A stretch of DNA of 64,000 nt, taken from the NCBI RefSeq assembly GCF_014269225.2, contig NZ_CP077097.1, positions 3,917,001-3,981,000 of the forward strand, read 5' to 3'. The notes beneath the pieces are model-generated. The model was given only the letters and a program-made list of their open reading frames with translations. It did not search any database and was not told where the DNA came from. The translations under genes were made by a program, and so were the position numbers. This DNA comes from Pseudomonas anuradhapurensis. GTDB lineage: Bacteria; Pseudomonadota; Gammaproteobacteria; Pseudomonadales; Pseudomonadaceae. Positions 43,270-51,218 of the stretch are shown here, piece after piece (the stretch's first letter is position 1; each line of letters begins with the position of its first letter).

Positions 43270-43362
43270 ATGGAGCCCACCCGCTCGCCCTTGCCGCATG
43301 CGCAATACCCCGTGCCCGTCGTTTACGCCCCGTCGCAGGAGCCATGCCAGCATGCAGCCTGA
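43270..43362 (+). CDS. Possible 30-codon leader ORF overlapping the permease start
   Basis: The ATG at 43270 is preceded by AAAAGGTGAACAAC, whose AGGTGA is a very good anti-SD match and stronger than that of the permease. The peptide ([20 protein letters not shown], then 10 more residues) is proline-rich: it contains 6 prolines in 30 residues and PVPVV. Its TGA lies at 43360-43362, so it overlaps the permease ATG at 43352 by 11 bases in another frame. This arrangement suits translational coupling or ribosome-stalling control, for example by polyamine through proline-rich stalling. Whether it is translated is not known. Confidence 0.4.
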   Translation: MEPTRSPLPHAQYPVPVVYAPSQEPCQHAA

Positions 43363-44704
43363 CTACAGCGTTTCCGGCAACAGCCAACTGCGCAAAACCC
43401 TGCGCCTCTGGCACGTGATCATCATCGGCCTGGCCTACCTGACGCCGATGACCGTGTTCGACACCTTCGGTATCGTCTCCGGGATTACCGCCGGCCACGT
43501 ACCCAGCGCCTACATCCTGGCGCTGGCCGGGATCCTGTTCACCGCCGTGAGCTATGGCACCCTGGTCAAACGCTTCCCGCAATCAGGCTCGGCCTACACC
43601 TACACCCAGCGCGCCATCAACCCGCACATGGGCTTCCTGGTCGGCTGGTCGTCGCTGCTCGACTACCTGCTGTTGCCGATGGTCAACGCGCTGCTGGCCA
43701 AGCTGTACCTTTCGGCCATGTTCCCGGAAGTACCGGAATGGATGTGGGTGGCCGCTTTCGTCACCCTGATCAGCCTGATCAACATGCGCAGCGTGAACCT
43801 GGTGGCGCACTTCAACCTGTTGTTCGTGGCCGTGCAGGTGGCGATCATCGCCGTGTTCATCTACCTGTGCGTGCGCGGCCTGGGCGAGGGTGAAGGGCTG
43901 GGTACCGCCTGGAGCCTGCTGCCGTTCGCCGACAACCAGACCCAGCTCAGCGCCCTGGCCGCCGGTGCGACCATCCTGTGCTTCTCGTTCCTCGGCTTCG
44001 ACGCCGTCACCTGCCTGTCCGAAGAAACCCGCGACCCGGGCAAGACCATCCCGCGGGCAATCTTCCTCACCGCCCTGATCGGTGGCGTGGTGTTCATCAC
44101 CGTGTCGTACTTCATCCAGGCCTACTTCCCGACCATGGCACGCTTCCACGACCATGAAGCGGCCCTGCCGGAAATCGCCCTGTATGTCGGCGGCAAGCTG
44201 TTCCAGTCGATTTTCATCGCCTGTACGGTGATCAATACCATCGCCTCGGGCCTGGCCTCGCAGACCAGCGTGTCGCGCCTGCTGTACGTGATGGGCCGCG
44301 ACAACGTGATCCCGGCCAGCCTGTTCGCCCGCCTGCATTCGCGCTACAAGACGCCAGTGCTGAACATTGCCGTGGTCGGGCTGATCTCGCTGTCGGCGAT
44401 CTTCTTCGACCTGGTCACCGCCACCTCGATCATCAACTTCGGCGCACTGGTCGCGTTCAGCTTCGTCAACCTGTCGGTGATCAACCATTGCTACCTGCGC
44501 GAAGGCAAGCGCCAGGGCCTGACCAACCAGCTGACCTACCTGGTGGTGCCCACCATCGGCTTCTGCATCATCGTCTCGCTGTGGCTCGACCTGAATGCCA
44601 ACTCGCTGCTGTTCGGTGGGGTCTGGGCGCTGCTCGGCCTGTTGTACCTGGCCTGGCTGACCAAGGCGTTCCGGGACGCCCCGCCCAACTACATCGCTGA
44701 ATGA
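43352..44704 (+). CDS. APC superfamily permease, probable putrescine/polyamine importer (PuuP-like)
   Basis: This encodes 450 residues from [11 protein letters not shown] at 43352, with CAGGAG upstream. About 12 membrane helices are predicted. [27 protein letters not shown] forms the first substrate-binding helix and resembles the PuuP/PotE-related branch, as does [17 protein letters not shown]. The immediate downstream gene is a McpU-like polyamine chemoreceptor, which supports a polyamine substrate. The two may be partly co-transcribed through the hairpin between them. Confidence 0.78.
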   Translation: MQPDYSVSGNSQLRKTLRLWHVIIIGLAYLTPMTVFDTFGIVSGITAGHVPSAYILALAGILFTAVSYGTLVKRFPQSGSAYTYTQRAINPHMGFLVGWSSLLDYLLLPMVNALLAKLYLSAMFPEVPEWMWVAAFVTLISLINMRSVNLVAHFNLLFVAVQVAIIAVFIYLCVRGLGEGEGLGTAWSLLPFADNQTQLSALAAGATILCFSFLGFDAVTCLSEETRDPGKTIPRAIFLTALIGGVVFITVSYFIQAYFPTMARFHDHEAALPEIALYVGGKLFQSIFIACTVINTIASGLASQTSVSRLLYVMGRDNVIPASLFARLHSRYKTPVLNIAVVGLISLSAIFFDLVTATSIINFGALVAFSFVNLSVINHCYLREGKRQGLTNQLTYLVVPTIGFCIIVSLWLDLNANSLLFGGVWALLGLLYLAWLTKAFRDAPPNYIAE

Positions 44705-44718
44705 CCCATGCTGCCGCC

Positions 44719-44744
44719 AACGCCCGCGCCTGATCGCGGGCGTT
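44719..44744 (+). terminator. Hairpin between permease and chemoreceptor genes
   Basis: AACGCCCGCG-cctgat-CGCGGGCGTT is a perfect 10-base stem followed only by gcatttgctc. It is a weak terminator or attenuator, so read-through into the chemoreceptor gene is likely. Confidence 0.6.
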
Positions 44745-44770
44745 GCATTTGCTCGAAAAGGAAAGCCCTG

Positions 44771-46834
44771 ATGCCGCTGCGTCGCCTCTCCATCCAGTGG
44801 AAAATCACCCTGCTCGCCGGCCTGTGCCTGCTGGCAATCGTCGCCCTGCTGGTGACCAACTCGCTGGCCCAGGCCCGGCGCAGCGCGGCACTGGTCAACC
44901 AGGCCAGCAGCGAGATGCTCGACAGCAGCGCGCGCCTGCGCCTGCAAACCCTCGCCGAAAACCAGGCGCTGCGCATCCAGCGCTATTTCATGGACGCCTA
45001 TCAGTACGCCAATGGCTTCGCCCGCCTGGTGCAGGTGCTCAAGGCCCGCGGCGGCAGCGACCTGCGCGCCGAACTGACGCGCCAGGCCCAGGCCAGCCTG
45101 GGCGCCAACCCGGATGTGATCGGCCTGTACCTGGTGTTCCAGCCCGACGCCCTTGGCCCGGACAGCCAGTATGTCGGCCAGGATGCCGCAGGCAGCAATG
45201 ACAGCGGGCGCTTCTCGCTGTACTGGTCCCAGCCCCGCCCCGGCACCCTCGAGTTCGAAGCCATGCCGGAATCGATGCTTGGCGATGCCGGCATCGGCAG
45301 CAATGGCGTGGCCAAGAACCGCTGGCTGACCTGCCCGCAGGACACCGCCAGCGCTTGCGTGCTGGAGCCCTACCTCGACGAGGTGAATGGCCGCCAGGTG
45401 CTGATGACCAGCATCGCCCTGCCGCTGCTGGAGCATGGCAAGGTGGTCGGTGTGGTCGGCCTGGACATCGGCCTGGCCAACCTGCAGCAGCTGAGCCTGG
45501 ACGGCCGCAGCGAACTGTTCGACGGCCAGGGCCAGGTCAGTATTGCCAGCGCCACGGGCCTGCTGGCTGGCAATAGCCGCGACGCCAGCACGCTCGGCAA
45601 TCCGATGGACAAGACGGTCACCGAAGGCCTGCTGCGCGTGGCCCACCCTTTCACACCGATACCCGGCGCTGCGCCCTGGCAAGTGTTGCTGGACGTGCCG
45701 GAAAGCGCGCTGCAGGCCCCCGCCGTCGCCCTCAACCAGCGCCTGGGCAAGCACAACCAGAGCGCCAACCTGATCAGCCTGCTGGTGGGCCTGGGCGCTG
45801 CGCTAGCCGGCTTGTTGCTGGTCGGGTTGACTGCCCGCGGCGTGTCCCGGCCGATCCTGGCGGTGGCGGCGCGCCTGCAAGACATCGCCAGCGGTGAGGG
45901 CGACCTCACCCGGCGCCTGGACTACGCCCGGCAGGACGAACTGGGCCAGCTCACCGGTTGGTTCAACCGCTTCCTCGACAAGCTGCAGCCGGTGATCGCC
46001 CAGGTCAAAGGCTCACTGCAGCAAGCCCGCGACACCGCCGACCAGTCGGCAGGCATCGCCAGCCAGACCAGCAACGGCATGCAGCAACAGCACCGTGAAA
46101 TCGAACAGGTGGCCACTGCGGCCAACGAAATGAGCGCCACCGCCCTGGATGTCGCCCATAACGCTTCGCAAGCAGCCCAGGCCGCACGCGCTGCCGACCA
46201 GGCCAGCCGCGAAGGCCTGCAACTGATCGACAGTACGCGCCAGGGTATCGACCGCCTCACCGCCGACATGGACGCCGCCATGGGCGAAGCGCGAGCATTG
46301 GAACACCGCAGCGGGCAGATCGGTTCGGTACTGGAGGTGATCCGCAGCATTGCCGAACAAACCAACCTGCTGGCGCTCAACGCCGCCATCGAGGCAGCCC
46401 GTGCCGGCGAAGCCGGGCGTGGTTTCGCCGTGGTCGCCGATGAAGTGCGCGGCCTGGCCCAGCGTACGCAGACCTCGGTGGAGGAAATTCGCCAGGTCAT
46501 CGAAGGCTTGCAGCAAGGCACCCAGGATGTCGTCGATGCCATGCATGCAGGCCAGCGCCAGGCCCAGGACAGCGCCTCGCGCATGGAACAGGCGCTGCCG
46601 GCGCTGCAGCGCATCGGCGAGGCGGTGGCGGTGATCAGCGACATGAACCTGCAGATTGCCTCGGCCGCCGAAGAGCAGAGTGCGGTGGCCGAGGAAGTGA
46701 ACCGCAACGTGGCTGGCATTCGCGATGTGACCGAATCGCTGGCGGGCCAGGCCGACGAATCGGCGCGCATCAGCCAGGCGCTGAACCGGCTGGCCAACCA
46801 GCAGCAGGCGCTGATGGAACAGTTCCGCGTCTAA
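44771..46834 (+). CDS. mcpU: Methyl-accepting chemotaxis protein with dCACHE domain (McpU-like polyamine receptor)
   Basis: This encodes 687 residues from [11 protein letters not shown] at 44771. The layout is a membrane helix at about 12-34, a periplasmic dCACHE_1 ligand domain (35-330, with [14 protein letters not shown] and the second lobe [11 protein letters not shown]), a second membrane helix near 340-362, HAMP (365-415), and a cytoplasmic signalling domain with the invariant hairpin [20 protein letters not shown]. The closest protein I can recall is McpU of P. putida, a putrescine/polyamine receptor. The adjacent PuuP-like permease agrees. The ligand itself is inferred. Confidence 0.82.
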   Translation: MPLRRLSIQWKITLLAGLCLLAIVALLVTNSLAQARRSAALVNQASSEMLDSSARLRLQTLAENQALRIQRYFMDAYQYANGFARLVQVLKARGGSDLRAELTRQAQASLGANPDVIGLYLVFQPDALGPDSQYVGQDAAGSNDSGRFSLYWSQPRPGTLEFEAMPESMLGDAGIGSNGVAKNRWLTCPQDTASACVLEPYLDEVNGRQVLMTSIALPLLEHGKVVGVVGLDIGLANLQQLSLDGRSELFDGQGQVSIASATGLLAGNSRDASTLGNPMDKTVTEGLLRVAHPFTPIPGAAPWQVLLDVPESALQAPAVALNQRLGKHNQSANLISLLVGLGAALAGLLLVGLTARGVSRPILAVAARLQDIASGEGDLTRRLDYARQDELGQLTGWFNRFLDKLQPVIAQVKGSLQQARDTADQSAGIASQTSNGMQQQHREIEQVATAANEMSATALDVAHNASQAAQAARAADQASREGLQLIDSTRQGIDRLTADMDAAMGEARALEHRSGQIGSVLEVIRSIAEQTNLLALNAAIEAARAGEAGRGFAVVADEVRGLAQRTQTSVEEIRQVIEGLQQGTQDVVDAMHAGQRQAQDSASRMEQALPALQRIGEAVAVISDMNLQIASAAEEQSAVAEEVNRNVAGIRDVTESLAGQADESARISQALNRLANQQQALMEQFRV

Positions 46835-46960
46835 CCTGTCAGGGCCAATGCGCCTTTTCGCGGGCTTGCCCGCTCCCACAGGTTTTGTACCGACTCCGAA
46901 GGCGGCACCGGACCTGTGGGAGCGGGCGAGCCCGCGAAAAGGCGCATTGGCCCTGACAGG
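46835..46960. repeat. REP family I inverted pair with long extra arms
   Basis: CCTGTCAGGGCCAATGCGCC begins the left arm and its full complement ends the right arm, so the inverted repeat runs about 48 bases per side around a 30-base centre. It is one of the most perfect repeats in the window. It lies right after the chemoreceptor stop codon. Confidence 0.8.
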
Positions 46961-46995
46961 CGATACAGAATCAATGTTTTTACCGAGCACATCTT

Positions 46996-47955
46996 ATGCA
47001 AACCGCAACCAGATCTACCTTCTTCGACATCACCAGCGAGCAGGGCCTGCTACGTACCTCGATCACCGTCACCCTGTTCATTGCCCTTATCGGTATCGCC
47101 TTCGGCCTGGCCTCCGGCTCGTTCTCCATCATCTTCGATGGCGTGTACTCGCTGGCCGACGCCAGCATGAGCGGGCTGTCGCTGGTGGTGGTCAGGCTGA
47201 TCACTTCGCACACCACCAGCGTGCAGATGTCGCGCAAGCTGCGCGAGCGCTTCACCATGGGCTTCTGGCACCTGGAGCCGATGGTGCTGGCGCTGAACGG
47301 CATCCTGCTCAGCAGCGTGGCCATCTACGCACTGATCAACGCCGTCAGCAGCCTGCTGCAAGGCGGGCGCCACCTGGAGTTCGGCATCGCCATGGTCTAC
47401 GCGGTGCTGACCGTCATCGCCTGCGTGACCATTGCCGTCATCGAGGCCCGCGCCAACCGCAGGCTGGGCTCGGATTTCGTGCGCATGGACGTCAAGGGTT
47501 GGGTAATGTCGGCCAGCATCACCGCCGCCCTGCTGATCGCCTTCTGCTTTGGCTACGCCGTGCAAGGCACGCCATGGGAGTGGCTGTCGCCGTACATCGA
47601 CCCGGCGGTGCTGGCGCTGGTGTGCCTGGTGATCGTGCCACTGCCGATGTCGGTGGTGCGCCAGGCGCTTTCGGAGATTTTCCTGGTGACGCCGGGCGAC
47701 CTCAAGTTGCATGTTGATGAAGTTGCCAAGGCTTTCGTCGCGCGCCACGGGTTGCAGTCGTACCGCGCCTATGTGGCCAAGGTCGGGCGTTCGCGGGAGA
47801 TCGAGCTGTACTTCATCGTGCCCAAGGGCATGGCGGCGAAAACCATCGATGAATGGGATGCGTGGCGCAACGAGATCGGGGATGCGGTGGGTGGCGAAGG
47901 GCCGGACCGTTGGCTGACGGTGGTGTTTACCGGGGACCCGGAGTGGGCTGAGTAA
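46996..47955 (+). CDS. Cation diffusion facilitator family transporter
   Basis: This encodes 319 residues with about six membrane helices within residues 20-220. The metal-site motif DGVYSLADA (D-x5-D, helix 2) is conserved. The second membrane metal pair in helix 5 is weaker, with MDVKGWVMS in place of the usual HxxxD. The C-terminal domain (from about 235) is the ferredoxin-like cytoplasmic dimerisation domain. CDF proteins export zinc, iron, cobalt or manganese by proton exchange; the metal cannot be read with confidence. Confidence 0.8.
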   Translation: MQTATRSTFFDITSEQGLLRTSITVTLFIALIGIAFGLASGSFSIIFDGVYSLADASMSGLSLVVVRLITSHTTSVQMSRKLRERFTMGFWHLEPMVLALNGILLSSVAIYALINAVSSLLQGGRHLEFGIAMVYAVLTVIACVTIAVIEARANRRLGSDFVRMDVKGWVMSASITAALLIAFCFGYAVQGTPWEWLSPYIDPAVLALVCLVIVPLPMSVVRQALSEIFLVTPGDLKLHVDEVAKAFVARHGLQSYRAYVAKVGRSREIELYFIVPKGMAAKTIDEWDAWRNEIGDAVGGEGPDRWLTVVFTGDPEWAE

Positions 47956-47985
47956 AGCAGCTGACGGTCACTCGCCCGGTGCAGG

Positions 47986-48083
47986 TGCAGGAGCGGCCTT
48001 GTGTCGTGGTCGGGATGCAACAGCAGTGCATGATCTGCTGGGGCCGCTTTGCGGCCCGATCGCGACACAAGGCCGCTCCTACA
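47986..48083. repeat. REPIN-like inverted repeat, family II, diverged left arm
   Basis: The right arm is a full unit with the ccgctttgcgg hairpin. The left arm is mutated (gcaggagcggccttgtgtcgtgg). It lies at the left edge of the decayed island. Confidence 0.65.
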
Positions 48084-48124
48084 AGCGGGCACAAGCCGGT
48101 TGATCGTATCTAGGCATTGAAAAA

Positions 48125-48161
48125 CGAAAAAGCCCGCGGCCGTTGCCGGTAGCGGGCTTTG
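48125..48161. terminator. Hairpin at the left edge of the island
   Basis: AAAGCCCGC pairs with GCGGGCTTT over 9 bases. On the minus strand it is followed by TTCGTTTTTC, a good terminator for leftward transcription. On the plus strand it ends in TTTGACG. Confidence 0.65.
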
Positions 48162-48167
48162 ACGTAG

Positions 48168-48439
48168 CTGGTGGATAAGGAGCTTGACGCAACTATCACG
48201 CTAACCTCTGCCCACAAGTCGAAAGGCCAGGAGTGGGATTTCGTCGGGCTCTTCGACGACTTACGTCAGACCCGCTCTCACCCGATATCAATCCAGGCCG
48301 ACGAGATGATGAGCTGAACCTTCTATATGTGGCCGTCACCCGAGCGATGAAGATCTTGGCGATCAACAGTCTGGTGCTGCCCCTTATGGAACGCTACGTC
48401 GACGCGCTCGCCCCCGGTGCACGTCAAGCGTGCGGCTGA
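48168..48439 (+). pseudogene. UvrD/Rep-type helicase, C-terminal remnant, frameshifted
   Basis: Translation from 48168 gives ITLTSAHKSKGQEWDFVGLF, a clear superfamily 1 helicase motif V region. From the next frame comes DDELNLLYVAVTRAMKIL, the motif VI region. Inserting one base in the TT at 48261-48262 joins them into one reading frame (DDFTSDPLSPD in between). The gene is truncated upstream by an in-frame stop at 48165 and has no helicase domains 1A/2A. It ends with a stop codon at 48439. It is a relic, probably from an integrated element. Confidence 0.7.
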
Positions 48440-48457
48440 TTAAATAGAGGAAAAAAC

Positions 48458-48577
48458 ATGAGCAAGAAAATCGAACACCGCGCTGAGTTTGTCGCTATCC
48501 CATTCAAGAACGCGACTAGCGGCGCATGGATCTTCAAGAGCACCTCCTACCATCAGGGCAGTACATCGGTCGCCTAG
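48458..48577 (+). CDS. Small ORF of 39 codons with good ribosome binding site
   Basis: ATG at 48458 follows AGAGGAAAAAAC. The peptide begins MSKKIEHRAEFVAIPFKNAT and ends STSVA. It has no cysteine and no signal peptide. It may be an intact micro-protein or the N-terminus of a truncated island gene. I do not recognise it. Confidence 0.4.
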   Translation: MSKKIEHRAEFVAIPFKNATSGAWIFKSTSYHQGSTSVA

Positions 48578-48598
48578 TTGAATGACCCTCCCCTTCCT

Positions 48599-49144
48599 TC
48601 AAGGGGAGCAAATCTTGGCTTCGCGGTTTACAACAGTTTCGCGACGGATCTCTCCCGCCCCCTCATCCTTGACGATTTTTGCGATTTTGATGTAACACAA
48701 ACCAGTAACGGCCTCATAGTCAGCTCCGGCCTCTGGAATAAAGTACAGGCTGGTAAAGCACTGATACCTTCGGCTTGATGGTACCCCTGCATAAACCAGA
48801 ACAATAGGACTGCCCGGCTTAATATAAACTTCGGAGCTATTTTTTACTCTATCACCACCCGGCACTCCCAGCATGCGGTCATTGAACTTACGATTATTTG
48901 CAACAGCCAACGACCTTGAATTAACTATTCCAGCACCAGGCACGGACCAATCGACACAGGTACTATCTGGTACCAGGCGAACCGTTTGATCAGTTATAAC
49001 TCTTAGCCTACTTGAGGTCGCAGCCGACGGCTCCTGGTATGCCGTGGTAAAAGATTTTAGATTTGCCACTGTGGAACAGCCGGACAGCATCAATACCGAA
49101 ATAAAAATCGAACCACATTTCCAAATGCATTTCTTGTTTTGCAT
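48599..49144 (-). CDS. Predicted lipoprotein of unknown function
   Basis: This encodes 181 residues with AGGA upstream of the ATG at 49144. The N-terminus MQNKKCIWKCGSIFISVLML ends in a lipobox (LSGC, Cys23). The mature part has repeated beta-like stretches (LRVITDQTVRLVPDS, SEVYIKPGSPIVLVYAGVP) and cysteines at DSTCVDW, YQCFTS and GLCYIK. The gene is much richer in A/T than the core chromosome and lies inside the decayed island, so it is probably acquired cargo that is still intact. I cannot assign it to a family. Confidence 0.6.
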   Translation of the reverse strand: MQNKKCIWKCGSIFISVLMLSGCSTVANLKSFTTAYQEPSAATSSRLRVITDQTVRLVPDSTCVDWSVPGAGIVNSRSLAVANNRKFNDRMLGVPGGDRVKNSSEVYIKPGSPIVLVYAGVPSSRRYQCFTSLYFIPEAGADYEAVTGLCYIKIAKIVKDEGAGEIRRETVVNREAKICSP

Positions 49145-49594
49145 GACTTATGTCCTATAAACTGTCAGCAGACTGGAATACACCACCTCTCGCCATTAAC
49201 CAAACACGCACTGAACGGACGTTGATTTAGTTCAAGACGGCTGGCACTAACCCGGAAAATGCCTCATGCATATTTCATATGAGGAAGTTGTCTATTCCCC
49301 AAAGGACACTGCTCGGACCGGTACAGCTTCGATGAATGGCCGAACCTCCCTCTTCACCATCGCCACTGTTTCTCTCTACATCGTGCCGCATCAGCTTGGA
49401 CTTAGTATTGCCTCAAGGGCAGGATTGTGATCCTAGTGAAGATTCGCTTCAAGAAGAGATTCCTCTAGTCCTGTCATAAAATCCGAGCATCCTCTGTTTC
49501 CTATTTTCTGCTGCGCGTGAAGGGCTGATCCGTTTTCCTAAATCGGTCCCCACCCAAGGTGCAGCTCCATGACTCACAACCGTGCAAGGGAGCG
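49145..49594. other. 450-base gene-free stretch within the decayed island
   Basis: Mixed A/T content with stop codons in all frames. No convincing ORF above 30 codons with a ribosome binding site is seen. An imperfect inverted repeat (catatttcatatg) lies at 49268-49281. I read it as eroded mobile-element DNA. Confidence 0.4.
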
Positions 49595-49763
49595 ATGATG
49601 AGGCGCCCCCAGACTCACCCTGACCGGTCTTCTTACAGCAGCACTCCCGTTCTCAGCATCAGCGGCCATCAGCTCGGCGGCGATTATCGCCTCCACCCGT
49701 TCGCCTACCTGCCTTGAGTACAAAGTGGTCGGCATCTGCTACTGGCTGCTCTGCACGCCTGCT
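49595..49763 (+). pseudogene. Integrating conjugative element protein (TIGR03756 type), N-terminal remnant, frameshifted
   Basis: AAGGGAGCG precedes ATGATG at 49595. After MMRRP the frame is broken in a run of five C bases (49606-49610). With one C fewer it reads RLTLTGLLTAALPFSASAAI, then a stretch ending CLEYKVVGICYWLLCTP. This is the secreted N-terminus of the TIGR03756-family protein of ICE type IV transfer systems, as I remember it. The similarity stops after LLCTP (about 49763), where unrelated sequence begins. Confidence 0.65.
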
Positions 49764-50075
49764 GCGGATATCGAGACTACTCCCAGAGAAAACTACCCCC
49801 ACGGAAATTCGCAGCCTACTCGAACTCGAGTCACCTACCGCCTACGAATTACTCGCCGCGCTACCAAAGCAGAAGCGCCCTGACAAATATCCGCTGGAGC
49901 AAATTTCCGCACCTACGACGGAGCTCTCACACGAACTGGGGTGGGATGGCCTGGCACTCTCTGGACTGACCTTGGCCTCCCCCCATGCAGCCTCTCGGAA
50001 GACGCTTTCGACCCTGCCACCCTGATGGACATAGCGCCATCGGTCAACGCCGTCGGGTCGTATAGGTGGAGCTGA
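49764..50075 (+). pseudogene. Unassigned coding-like remnant in two frames
   Basis: One frame is open from 49714 to 50025 and contains SLLELESPTAYELLAALPKQ and TTELSHELGWDGLALSGLTL. A second frame takes over near a C-run at 49979-49984 and reads DAFDPATLMDIAPSVNAVGS up to a stop at 50075. The two together look like one gene broken by a frameshift, but I do not recognise the protein. Confidence 0.35.
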
Positions 50076-50246
50076 CACCTCAGCTATAACTGCAGTTTTT
50101 TAAAGCATGCCGGAATAGGTAGGACTGGCCGTGGCGGAAAAACGATGATCTGCCTCAGCTACGAAGCTGTTTTTGATGATTTTTTCTTTGAGCACTAGGC
50201 GCAGGTGGGAGCGGAATGAAGGCAGGTGCTAACGCTGGCTGGACCA
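50076..50246. other. Gene-free spacer between island remnants and tRNA-Lys terminator
   Basis: A/T-rich, with no ORF or repeat that I can support. No direct repeat of the tRNA 3' end, as expected for an attachment-site copy, was found by eye. Confidence 0.35.
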
Positions 50247-50284
50247 ACGAAAAAGCCCGCAAACCAATGCAGGCTGCGGGCTAT
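50247..50284 (-). terminator. Terminator downstream of tRNA-Lys
   Basis: On the minus strand AGCCCGCA...TGCGGGCT forms a stem followed by TTTTTCGTT, about 110 bases past the tRNA. Confidence 0.7.
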
Positions 50285-50393
50285 TTCATATTGAATCACG
50301 ATGAAGCGAGCCTAAGGTTCGCTCCAAACGGCTGCAAGACTAGACATGGCTGGGACAAGCCCTCTTTCTAGCACTCACGAACCGCTGTGAATA

Positions 50394-50469
50394 TGGTGGG
50401 TCGTGTAGGATTCGAACCTACGACCAATTGGTTAAAAGCCAACTGCTCTACCAACTGAGCTAACGACCC
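50394..50469 (-). tRNA. tRNA-Lys(TTT)
   Basis: The 76-base minus-strand tRNA has acceptor GGGTCGT/ACGACCC, anticodon arm GTTGG-CTTTTAA-CCAAT (anticodon TTT), T-arm GTAGGTTCGAATCCTAC and encoded CCA. This tRNA next to queC corresponds to a known insertion hot spot for conjugative islands in Pseudomonas. Confidence 0.97.
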
Positions 50470-50483
50470 GTTGGATGGCGCGT

Positions 50484-50511
50484 ATAATACTGATTTCTAA
50501 CGGGAAATCAA
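50484..50511 (-). promoter_or_regulatory. Promoter of tRNA-Lys
   Basis: Minus-strand -35 TTGATT and -10 TATTAT are separated by 16 bases. The -10 ends about 14 bases upstream of the mature 5' end. Confidence 0.6.
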
Positions 50512-50530
50512 CACCCCACCACAACTTTTT

Positions 50531-51205
50531 TTAAAAATATCGCGTCGGGTCGGCAACACCGGCGGCCTTGAAGCCTTCGGCACGCAGGCGGCAGCTGTCG
50601 CATTTGCCACAAGCACGGCCGTCATCATCGGCCTGGTAGCAGGAAACGGTCAGGCTGTAGTCCACACCACGGGCCAAGCCGGCCTGCACGATCTGCGCCT
50701 TGCTCATGTTCTGCAGCGGCGCCTGGATACGGAAGCCCTGCCCTTCGACACCGGCTTTGGTCGCCAGGTTGGCCATGCGCTCGAAGGCTTCGACGAACTC
50801 GGGACGGCAGTCCGGGTAGCCGGAATAATCCACCGCGTTGACGCCAATGAAGATATCGCGGGCTTCCAGCACTTCTGCCCAACCCAGGGCCAGCGACAGG
50901 AATACGGTGTTGCGCGCCGGCACATAGGTGACCGGGATGCCTTCACCCGGAGCTTCCGGCACGTCGATGCTGCTGTCGGTCAAAGCCGAGCCGCCGATGC
51001 CGTTCAGGTTCAGGCCAATCACCTTGTGCTCGACCACGCCCAGGTCGCGGGCAACGCGGTCGGCGGCGTTCAGCTCGGCGCGGTGGCGCTGGCCATAGTC
51101 GAAGCTCATGGTATAGCAGCTATAGCCTTCGGCCTTGGCCATGGCGACCACGGTGGCCGAGTCCAGGCCACCGGACAACAGGATTACTGCGCGTTTCTCG
51201 CTCAT
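50531..51205 (-). CDS. queC: 7-cyano-7-deazaguanine synthase
   Basis: This encodes 224 residues from [10 protein letters not shown] at 51205. The ATP-pyrophosphatase P-loop SGGLDSATV is at the N-terminus. The C-terminal zinc site is [17 protein letters not shown]. It makes preQ0 from 7-carboxy-7-deazaguanine, ammonia and ATP in the queuosine tRNA modification pathway. It follows queE with a 13-base gap. No preQ1 riboswitch is apparent upstream of the pair. Confidence 0.96.
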   Translation of the reverse strand: MSEKRAVILLSGGLDSATVVAMAKAEGYSCYTMSFDYGQRHRAELNAADRVARDLGVVEHKVIGLNLNGIGGSALTDSSIDVPEAPGEGIPVTYVPARNTVFLSLALGWAEVLEARDIFIGVNAVDYSGYPDCRPEFVEAFERMANLATKAGVEGQGFRIQAPLQNMSKAQIVQAGLARGVDYSLTVSCYQADDDGRACGKCDSCRLRAEGFKAAGVADPTRYF

Positions 51206-51218
51206 GTGTAGTTGCTCC

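Noticed and set aside
48100..50394. Direct repeat of the tRNA-Lys 3' end as an attachment site
   Set aside because: Only a trivial tggtgg match near 48170 was seen, too short to support an att site.
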